From DATFYM01 sp035315065 (lineage in GTDB: Bacteria > Acidobacteriota > Terriglobia > UBA7540): a DNA stretch of 64,000 nt. Below, in pieces: positions 32,941 through 39,242 of this stretch. Numbering within the stretch: the stretch's first letter is position 1; each line of letters opens with the position of its first letter. Under the pieces are notes generated by a model. The model did not search any database and was not told the DNA's origin. It was given only the letters and a program-made list of their open reading frames with translations. The translations under genes were made by a program, and so were the position numbers. The stretch lies in NCBI GenBank assembly GCA_035315065.1, contig DATFYM010000022.1, positions 1-64,000 of the forward strand, in the 5' to 3' direction.

Positions 32941-33066
32941 CGATTTTCGATTCGCGGGGCCATCAGCTATCAGCCATCAGCTATCAGCAAGAACTGGCTT
33001 TCGTGCTGAGAGCTGAAAGCTGAAGGCTGTTTCCAATGGTAAGTCGTCAATCGTCAATCGTGAATT
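32927..33066. repeat. Nested heptad-word hairpins: family A outside, family D inside, between convergent genes
   Basis: Outer arms: AGAATTGCCGATTGACGATT and GTCGTCAATCGTCAATCGTG. Inner arms: CAGCTATCAGCCATCAGC and GCTGAGAGCTGAAAGCTG. It provides the stop codons of both convergent genes (ChbG-like and histone-deacetylase-like). It could act as a bidirectional terminator. Confidence 0.85.
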
Positions 33067-33973
33067 CTTTGGCCACGCGCACCGTGGTGACGTGAATCCG
33101 CACTGTATCTTCCACGTGCCGCGCGTACCCGCCAGCCAGTGTCACCACCACCGGAATGTTCTTGGCACGCGCTTTCCGGAACACAAGGCGATCGCGTTGC
33201 TCGAGCCCGTGAAGGGTAAGCTTGAGCCCACCCAACTGGTCTTCGCGGTAGGGATCGGCTCCGGCGAGGTAGTAGAGGATGTCCGGTTGGAACTCCTGCA
33301 GGGCGTGGTCGAGGCCGTGCTCGAGTTCCGCCAAATACTCTTCGTCCTCGACGCCATCGGCGAGGTTGATATCGAGATTGCTGGGAGGCTTGGGGACCGG
33401 ATAATTGTTCAACTGGTGGATCGACAGCGTGAACACGGTGGCGTCCGCGGCGAAGATGTCGGCGGTGCCATTGCCGTCGTGCACGTCGCAATCGACGGTC
33501 ATGGCGCGCTCGATCGCTTTGTCCTTCTGCAGACGGCGAATCCCGATGGCGACGTCGTGCAGCACGCAGAAACCCTCGCCGTGATCGGGAAAAGCGTGGT
33601 GGAAGCCGCCACCCAGATTGACCCCGGTGCCGTCTTCGAGTGCCAGTCGTCCGGCGAGGATCGAACCCCCGGCGGACAGCCACACGGCGCGGACGAGCTC
33701 GGGCGAATAGGGGATCTCGAGACGGAGGATTTCGACGTGGGAGAGCGTGCCCGTCTTGAGCTTGCGGATGTATTCGCGATGATGGACCAGCGCCACATCT
33801 TCGTCGGAGGCGGGCTCGGGCTCCACAAAATCCTCGGGCTTCGCTACGCTGTCGCGCAGCAGCCGTTCCTTGGTCAGCCTGTACTTCACCGAGGGAAAGA
33901 CGTGGTCGCCGAGGTTCAGGTCATAGTGGTCAGAGTAGACGATCTTCACGCTGGCTCCTGGCTTTCTATACAT
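33047..33973 (-). CDS. Histone deacetylase-family (acetoin-utilisation/acetylpolyamine amidohydrolase-like) protein
   Basis: A 308-residue zinc amidohydrolase of the arginase/HDAC fold. Key motifs: GGGFHHAFPDHGEGFCVLHD (tandem histidines and charge relay), TVDCDVHDGNGTADIF (zinc Asp and His) and LAGADPYREDQLGG (third ligand, Asp). Bacterial members deacetylate small acetylated amines or proteins. I start at the ATG at 33973; the longer frame runs into a heptad repeat (peptide SSIQNPKSKIN). The last residues, Glu-Phe-Thr-Ile-Asp-Asp, are encoded by the right arm of the downstream repeat. Convergent with the ChbG-like gene. Confidence 0.88.
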   Translation of the reverse strand: MYRKPGASVKIVYSDHYDLNLGDHVFPSVKYRLTKERLLRDSVAKPEDFVEPEPASDEDVALVHHREYIRKLKTGTLSHVEILRLEIPYSPELVRAVWLSAGGSILAGRLALEDGTGVNLGGGFHHAFPDHGEGFCVLHDVAIGIRRLQKDKAIERAMTVDCDVHDGNGTADIFAADATVFTLSIHQLNNYPVPKPPSNLDINLADGVEDEEYLAELEHGLDHALQEFQPDILYYLAGADPYREDQLGGLKLTLHGLEQRDRLVFRKARAKNIPVVVTLAGGYARHVEDTVRIHVTTVRVAKEFTIDD

Positions 33974-33998
33974 CACGGCGTAAGTGTGGCGCTTCGAA

Positions 33999-34087
33999 TT
34001 TATTTTGGATTTTGGATTTTGGATTGAAGAACCCGCTGTGGTCGCTCTTCTCTTCAATCCAAAATCGAAAATCCAAAATCCAAAATA
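33999..34087. repeat. Heptad-word hairpin, family B (TTTTGGA words)
   Basis: TTTTGGATTTTGGATTTTGG faces CAATCCAAAATC and AAAATCCAAAATCCAAAA. The spacer (ATTGAAGAACCCGC, CTCTTCAATCC) resembles that of the copy nested at 15531-15632. It sits between glmS and the histone-deacetylase-like gene. Confidence 0.85.
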
Positions 34088-34126
34088 GACGCCTTACGCT
34101 CCACGACTGTTCGTCCAGTGGAGCGG

Positions 34127-36034
34127 TCATTCCACGGTTACCGACTTCGCCAGGTTCCGCGGCTGATCCACGTCGCAGCCTCGCAGCACGCCGATGTGGT
34201 AGGCGAGCAGTTGCAGCGGCACTACCTCGAGGATGGTGGAAAGGAACCCGTTGGTCGACGGCAGCACGATCAGGTGATCAGCCATCTCCGCCACCTCGCG
34301 GTCACCTTCCGTAACCAGGGCGATGATCTGCGCGCCGCGCGCCTTGGCTTCCTTGATGTTCGAGACGGTACGCTCGTAGCGCGTCTTGGAATCGGCGGAG
34401 CGCGGGTCGGAGGTGGCGATCACCACCACGGGCAGGCCTTCGTCAATGAGAGCGGCCGGTCCGTGCTTCATCTCGCCGGCCGGGTGGGCTTCGGCGTGGA
34501 TGTAAGACACCTTCTTCATTTTCAGCGCGCCTTCGAGGGCAATGGGAAAATGGACACCGCGCCCGAGAAACAAGAAAGCCGAGGAGCGATAGAGCTCGCG
34601 CGCCAGGTCTTCATAGTCCTCGTCGTTTTGCAGCACCGACTCGAGCTGGCGCGGCAGCGCTGCCAAGTCTGCCAGGCGTTGCTTGGCGTCCGACGGTGGC
34701 AGCAGGTTGCGCGTCTGCCCCAGGTACACGGCGAGAAGATAAAGCGCGGTGAGTTGGGCGCTGAAAGTCTTGGTGGAACCCACCGCGATTTCCGGGCCGG
34801 CGTGGCTGTAAATGGCGCCGTTCGACTCGCGCGGCACCATGCTGCCCAGCACGTTGCAAATGGCCAGCGTCTTCGAACCCTTGGCCTGGGCCTCGCGCTG
34901 CGCGGCGATGGTGTCTGCTGTCTCGCCCGACTGGGTGACAAGAATGGTGAGCGTGCGCGGTTCCACCAGCGGGTCACGGTAGCGAAACTCGGAGGCGTAA
35001 TCCACCTCGACGGGCACGCGCGCCAGGCGCTCGATCATAGTCTTTCCCGCCAGCGCGGCGTGACGGGAAGTCCCGGCGGCGATGATCTTGATCTCGCGGA
35101 ACGAGCGAAACTCGTCCTCGGTAATCTCCATTTCGTCCAGAAACACCTGGCCCGTCTCGGGCGAAATCCGGCCCAGCATGGTATCGCGCACCGCGCGCGG
35201 CTGCTCGTAGATTTCTTTGAGCATGAAATGCTTGAACCCGCCCTTTTCCGCCAGGATCGGGTCCCAAGTGATGTGCTGGACACGGCGGCTGACGGGGTGC
35301 CCCTCGAAGTCGGTCAGCTTCACGCCGTTCGGTGTCAGCACCGCGAGGTCGCCGTCGGCAAGGAAGAAGAGGTCGCGCGTGTGGTAAAGAATGGCGGGCA
35401 CGTCGCTGGCGACGAAATACTCGTCCTTGCCAAGCCCGATCACTGCCGGCGGGCCTCGGCGCACGGCTACGATCTTGTTCCGGTCGCGCGTCGAGATGAT
35501 GGCGAGCGCGAAGACGCCGGTGAGTTCGTGCACGGCGGCACGTACCGCCTCCTCGAGACTGGTGGGACGCGCGGCCGCCAGCGCGTCGCCGCTGGTGGGC
35601 GCCGGGTCAGCCGGCCCGCGGTTCAGGTACCGCTCGATCAGGTGGGCGATCACTTCGGTGTCGGTCTCGGTGCGAAACTTATGGCCTTCCGCTTCGAGCT
35701 GCTTCTTCAGCTCCTCGTAGTTCTCGATAATCCCGTTGTGGACCACCGCCACACTGCCATGGCAGTCGCGATGCGGGTGGGCGTTCTCTTCCGTGGGCGC
35801 GCCGTGCGTGGCCCAGCGCGTGTGCCCGATCCCGTAAGTGCCTTCGAGAGGATCGAGCCGGATCACCTCTTCCAGGTTGCGCAGCTTGCCGCGGGCGCGA
35901 CGAACCTCCAGGGTACCGTCCTTCATCACCGCCAGCCCTGCCGAGTCGTAGCCGCGGTACTGCAGCCGCTGCAAGCCTTCCAGCAGGACGGGGACGACGC
36001 GCTTGTTACCGATGTAACCGATGATGCCAGACAT
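34127..36034 (-). CDS. glmS: Glutamine-fructose-6-phosphate aminotransferase GlmS, with Ser in place of the catalytic Cys
   Basis: Makes glucosamine-6-phosphate, the first step to UDP-GlcNAc for peptidoglycan and lipid A. The 635-residue protein has an N-terminal glutaminase domain (RGYDSAGLAV, HTRWATHGAPTEENAHPH, VVHNGIIENYEEL) and two SIS isomerase domains (GTSRHAALAGK, TQSGETADT, GRGVHFPIALEGALKMKKVS), ending DVDQPRNLAKSVTVE. The mature enzyme normally begins with a nucleophilic Cys (MCGI); here the codons read ATG TCT GGC ATC, giving Met-Ser-Gly-Ile. All else looks intact. Without the Cys, glutamine hydrolysis should fail unless Ser substitutes, so either the enzyme uses ammonia or the base is an error. 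AGTGACG-type words lie just upstream of the start, and no strong ribosome-binding site is visible. Confidence 0.95.
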   Translation of the reverse strand: MSGIIGYIGNKRVVPVLLEGLQRLQYRGYDSAGLAVMKDGTLEVRRARGKLRNLEEVIRLDPLEGTYGIGHTRWATHGAPTEENAHPHRDCHGSVAVVHNGIIENYEELKKQLEAEGHKFRTETDTEVIAHLIERYLNRGPADPAPTSGDALAAARPTSLEEAVRAAVHELTGVFALAIISTRDRNKIVAVRRGPPAVIGLGKDEYFVASDVPAILYHTRDLFFLADGDLAVLTPNGVKLTDFEGHPVSRRVQHITWDPILAEKGGFKHFMLKEIYEQPRAVRDTMLGRISPETGQVFLDEMEITEDEFRSFREIKIIAAGTSRHAALAGKTMIERLARVPVEVDYASEFRYRDPLVEPRTLTILVTQSGETADTIAAQREAQAKGSKTLAICNVLGSMVPRESNGAIYSHAGPEIAVGSTKTFSAQLTALYLLAVYLGQTRNLLPPSDAKQRLADLAALPRQLESVLQNDEDYEDLARELYRSSAFLFLGRGVHFPIALEGALKMKKVSYIHAEAHPAGEMKHGPAALIDEGLPVVVIATSDPRSADSKTRYERTVSNIKEAKARGAQIIALVTEGDREVAEMADHLIVLPSTNGFLSTILEVVPLQLLAYHIGVLRGCDVDQPRNLAKSVTVE

Positions 36035-36035
36035 A

Positions 36036-36065
36036 AGAGCAGTGACGAGTGAACAGTGACGAACG
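36036..36065. repeat. Heptad words, family F (GTGACGA), in the glmS leader
   Basis: GCAGTGACGAGTGAACAGTG, then ACGAACGG: two to three words directly upstream of the glmS start codon. The fuller hairpin of this family is at 59287-59372. Confidence 0.6.
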
Positions 36066-36198
36066 GAAAAGCCAAAGAGCCGCGTCGGGTTTAGAAAACC
36101 GCAGTGCGGCTCGGGCACCGACAAGTATAGCAGATGTATCGTGCCATTCGGGCCGCTATACCACGCCCGCTTTGCCGGGAGAATCGTCAAGAAAGGAG

Positions 36199-36226
36199 TT
36201 GACTCACGATCGATTTGTCGTACAAT
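36199..36226 (+). promoter_or_regulatory. Promoter of the third vapBC-like module, predicted leaderless
   Basis: TTGACT (36199-36204), a 16-base spacer, and TACAAT (36221-36226), eight bases before the ATG at 36235. Arms CGATT and AATCG face each other across the -10 and may form the operator. Confidence 0.6.
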
Positions 36227-36234
36227 CGTAAGAC

Positions 36235-36507
36235 ATGGGCGAAACCGTGACTTTCCGGCTCGACTCCGAGACGGAAAAGATTCTTAACGATCTGGTTCGG
36301 CGCGAGAAACGCGCGCGGTCCGAGGTGATCAGGGACGCGCTGCGCGCCAAGTGGAATTCGGTTTGCGAGGAAACACGGCCCACCGCTTGGGAGGTATACA
36401 AGACTCTCAAGATTCCCACAGCCCGTCCTTACCGTGATACCGCACGCCATGTTGAAGAGCTCCTGAAGGAGAAACTACTTGCCAAGCGCAGAGACGGTAC
36501 TCTGTGA
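36235..36507 (+). CDS. CopG-type ribbon-helix-helix antitoxin of the third vapBC-like module
   Basis: A 90-residue protein starting MGETVTFRLDSETEKILNDL, then VRREKRARSEVIRDALRAKW. This is a clear CopG/Arc ribbon-helix-helix, in which the first strand contacts the operator. The tail (ARHVEELLKEKLLAKRRD) would bind the toxin. The gene is preceded by a near-consensus promoter that leaves almost no leader, and overlaps the toxin gene by 29 bases. It is divergent from glmS. Confidence 0.85.
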   Translation: MGETVTFRLDSETEKILNDLVRREKRARSEVIRDALRAKWNSVCEETRPTAWEVYKTLKIPTARPYRDTARHVEELLKEKLLAKRRDGTL

Positions 36508-36895
36508 TACTGGTCCACTCGTGGCGCTCTTCTCCGAAGGACAATATGCGCAGGAGAGTTGCCAAGGAGCGCTCAAAGAGGTACATGGAACACTATTGAC
36601 CACCCTTCCGGTGATTACCGAGGCGTTCTACTTCCTCGATCTAGGATCGGAACGAGAGCTGCTTTGGGAGTTTATTCTAGGCGGGGCCCTTCGCCTTGCT
36701 GAAATCTTGCCGGCCGACCTCAGTAGGATGCGCAGCTTGATGAAGAAGTATTTCGATCTGCCCATGGATTTTGCCGATGCTTCTCTGGTGGCAATGGCGG
36801 AGAGCCTGAACGTTCGAAAGATATTCACGCTGGACCGGCGCCACTTCGGTGTTTATCGGCCGCGCCATACACATTCTTTCGACGTGTTCCCGTAG
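36479..36895 (+). CDS. PIN-domain ribonuclease toxin of the third vapBC-like module
   Basis: A 138-residue PIN protein, starting at a TTG inside the antitoxin gene. CDTGPLVALFSEGQ gives the first Asp. LLTTLPVITEAFYFLD supplies the Glu, and MDFADASLVAMAESLNVRKI with TLDRRHFGVYR supplies the last acidic positions. The overlap implies coupled translation. It converges with argJ, 24 bases away. Confidence 0.87.
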   Translation: MPSAETVLCDTGPLVALFSEGQYAQESCQGALKEVHGTLLTTLPVITEAFYFLDLGSERELLWEFILGGALRLAEILPADLSRMRSLMKKYFDLPMDFADASLVAMAESLNVRKIFTLDRRHFGVYRPRHTHSFDVFP

Positions 36896-36919
36896 AACCA
36901 GATGACCACGGATTTCCTC

Positions 36920-38140
36920 CTAAGTCCGATACGACGCATTGATCGTGATGTAGTCGTGCGTAAGGTCGCAGGTCCAGATGCGCGCGGCGCCTTTGCCTTG
37001 GTGAAGATCAATGCGCAACGTGATTTCCTTCTGATCCAACTCGCGCCTGGCGGCGGTTTCATCGAAGGCAGCATCCAGGCCATGTCGGCAGAGGAAGAGG
37101 CTATTGACGCGGATATCGACTTTCGCGGGATCGAAGTCAGCCCCGGAATACCCGGCGGCGCAAAGGACGCGCCCCCAGTTGGGGTCGCTGCCCGCGATAG
37201 CGGTCTTGACCAGCGGCGAGTTGGCAATGGCGCGCGCCACCCGATCGGCTTCGGCCGCGGTCCGGGCACCGCGCACTTCGATCGTGACCAGCTTTTTCGC
37301 GCCCTCGCCGTCGCGGGCGATCATTCGGGCCAGCGCCTGGCAAAGCTCCGTGAGCCCGGCAAGGAAGACGTCTGCGGCTTTCGAGCCGGGGCGGATCGAA
37401 ACCCCCGAGCGGCCACTGGCAAGCACGATAACCGTATCGTTAGTGGACGTGTCGCCATCGACTGTAACGCAATTGAAGCTGGGAGTTACCGCAGCGTGCA
37501 GCATCTCGTCGAGAAGCGCCGGGGGGACAACCGCATCGCTGGTGATGAACGAGAGCAAGGTAGCCATGTGCGGGTGGATCATGCCAGCGCCTTTGGCGAT
37601 GCCCGCCAGCGTCACCGACTTGCCATCGATCCTGCCGCGAAGGGCGCACGTTTTGGGAAACGTATCCGTGGTCATGATAGCGCGCGCCACATGGGAGGCA
37701 TTCTCAACGGAGAGATTCTGATGGAGGGCGGGAATCTGGTTCAGAATCAATTCGGGCTTCAGAGGCACGCCAATGACGCCCGTCGACGCGACGAGAATTT
37801 CAGACTGGAAAACGCCTAGCGCCTTCGCCGCCGCCCGCGCCGTCTCCTGGGAGGTCCGAAGCCCCGCGCGACCGGTGCAGGCGTTGGCGTTGCCGGAGTT
37901 GACAATTACGGCCCGAGCCCGCCCGCCGCTCGCGCGGAGGTTCTGCCGCGAGAGAACAACCGGCGCTGCCGCCACCCGATTCGTGGTGAAGACGCCAGCG
38001 CCCGTCGTGCCTGGTGCGTCGGAGAAGATCAACGCAAGGTCCAGCGCGCTCTTGACCTTCTTGATACCCGCGGCGACGGCCGCGCCCAGAAACCCGGCGG
38101 GAGTGGCAAGACTACCTTCGATGGGGAGCCACTTTGGCAT
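36920..38140 (-). CDS. argJ: Bifunctional glutamate N-acetyltransferase / amino-acid acetyltransferase ArgJ
   Basis: Catalyses acetyl transfer from N-acetylornithine to glutamate (fifth step) and possibly the first step of arginine synthesis. The 406-residue precursor self-cleaves before a Thr: the site is IAKGAGMIHPHMATLLSF, with Thr in HMATLL as the nucleophile. Other family blocks are FTTNRVAAAPV, VNSGNANACTG, STGVIGVPL, NCVTVDGDTSTNDT and the C-terminal DYITINASYRT. Typical N-terminus SLATPAGFLGAAVAAGIKK. Other arg genes are absent from the window. An inverted element A copy lies upstream. Confidence 0.96.
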   Translation of the reverse strand: MPKWLPIEGSLATPAGFLGAAVAAGIKKVKSALDLALIFSDAPGTTGAGVFTTNRVAAAPVVLSRQNLRASGGRARAVIVNSGNANACTGRAGLRTSQETARAAAKALGVFQSEILVASTGVIGVPLKPELILNQIPALHQNLSVENASHVARAIMTTDTFPKTCALRGRIDGKSVTLAGIAKGAGMIHPHMATLLSFITSDAVVPPALLDEMLHAAVTPSFNCVTVDGDTSTNDTVIVLASGRSGVSIRPGSKAADVFLAGLTELCQALARMIARDGEGAKKLVTIEVRGARTAAEADRVARAIANSPLVKTAIAGSDPNWGRVLCAAGYSGADFDPAKVDIRVNSLFLCRHGLDAAFDETAARRELDQKEITLRIDLHQGKGAARIWTCDLTHDYITINASYRT

Positions 38141-38198
38141 TTACGTCCAGCGCCTTCCGGTGACGTTCCTCTTTCCACAAATGGGGATCCGCCAACAA

Positions 38199-38340
38199 GG
38201 AATTGACGATTGCAGATTGCCGATTGACGATTGAAAGAGAAGGGCAGGCAAGCCGCTCGGTCCTTTCAGCGGGCCATCCGCAATCGGCAATGAGCCTCTT
38301 CCATTCGTCAATCGGCAATCTGCAATCGGCAATTCTTCTT
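38199..38340. repeat. Element A with conserved spacer, inverted copy
   Basis: The arms are GGAATTGACGATTGCAGATT and AATCTGCAATCGGCAATTC. On the minus strand the spacer reads GCTCATTGCCGATTGCGGAT, GGCC, GAGCGGCTTGCC, TTCTCTTTC, matching copies at 20637 and 22945. Confidence 0.85.
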
Positions 38341-38379
38341 AGCGCGCAAGAGTGTGGTTACCGCAAACCATGTTCCGCC

Positions 38380-39024
38380 TCAACGCTTCGGGATTATTTG
38401 CGGCGGCGTGATTTCTTCCACACCCCCGGGGGGCGGAGGCTTTACAGGAGGTGCCGGACCTTCTACCTTCAGCGTCATCACCGTCTCATTGCAGGCCTGC
38501 ATGTAGAGGTCCTCGTCCTCGCTGCCTGGCGTGCAGTCCGCCTCGATGATGCGGTCGGGCGAGATGACTCGCGCCGTAAGCAGCATCGAATGGAGCCGGT
38601 ACTGCGAGATCAGCACCGCGTCGCGCCCGTTGATCTGAAGATGATCAAATCGATAACGCGGGAGGCTGTGGGTGACGCCGTCCGTCTGCCACACGGCGAG
38701 GACCTGGGGCGTGAATTCCGTGGCTTGGTCCGGGTTGGGCTGCGACGTAATGGTCAACGACGGCTCCAGGCTCCAAAACTCGGGCCGGTAGATTTTCACG
38801 CCACCGGCAAAGGCCTCGATCTTGCTGTAGAAGCCGGAGGCGACCTGAAGCTCAACACCCAGACCGTCGTTCCGGTAAGGCAGCAACTTCAGCGTCTGCT
38901 CGGCCACGTGCTGCTTATGGACCGGGTACCACTTGACGAGGAAATACTCGCCGCCCACCAATCCGCCACCGATGATGATGATACCAAGAGCGACGAGCAA
39001 CTCAGTACGGATCTCCCATTTCAT
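38380..39024 (-). CDS. Membrane-anchored protein of unknown function
   Basis: A 214-residue protein. It has a single N-terminal membrane helix (LLVALGIIIIGGGLVGGEYF), which would place the rest outside the cytoplasm. The body (about 45-195) is mixed alpha/beta with no motif I recognise. The C-terminus is Pro-rich (GPAPPVKPPPPGGVEE, then ITPPQIIPKR). Coding appears sound: the frame is unbroken, in the expected codon style, and starts MKWEIRTELL at a normal ATG. It stands alone between repeat elements, so neighbours do not suggest a function. Confidence 0.65.
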   Translation of the reverse strand: MKWEIRTELLVALGIIIIGGGLVGGEYFLVKWYPVHKQHVAEQTLKLLPYRNDGLGVELQVASGFYSKIEAFAGGVKIYRPEFWSLEPSLTITSQPNPDQATEFTPQVLAVWQTDGVTHSLPRYRFDHLQINGRDAVLISQYRLHSMLLTARVISPDRIIEADCTPGSEDEDLYMQACNETVMTLKVEGPAPPVKPPPPGGVEEITPPQIIPKR

Positions 39025-39067
39025 AGGCGAATTATCTTATCCCGAAAATCGAAACTGGAAACTCGAA

Positions 39068-39235
39068 AAAGGAGTCAGGAGACAGGAGTCAGAAGTCAGA
39101 ACATGCGACGACTCTGGCAAATAGAGTCGGCGCTTGCGGTCAAGCGAAGCGACTTCAGGATCAACAAGAAAGCCCGCAGCGGCATTCTTCGTCTTCATTC
39201 TGACTCCTGTCTCCTGACTCCTGACTGCTCTCTTC
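39068..39235. repeat. Heptad-word hairpin, family G (GAGTCAG words)
   Basis: GAGTCAGGAGACAGGAGTCA, then GAAGTCAG, face TCTGACTCCTGTCTCCTGAC, then TCCTGACTG. The spacer of about 85 bases contains GTCAAGCGAAGCGACTTC. It lies between the membrane-anchored protein and the M28 peptidase. Confidence 0.85.
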
Positions 39236-39242
39236 GAATTCA

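Noticed and set aside
34118..36052. A 644-codon plus-strand open frame
   Set aside because: It lies exactly antisense to glmS; such frames are common in GC-rich codon usage and the glmS protein is unambiguous.
36035..36234. Possible glmS ribozyme or riboswitch in the leader
   Set aside because: The leader is short, divergent from another promoter and filled with GTGACGA-type words. No ribozyme core is visible and the class is typical of Firmicutes.
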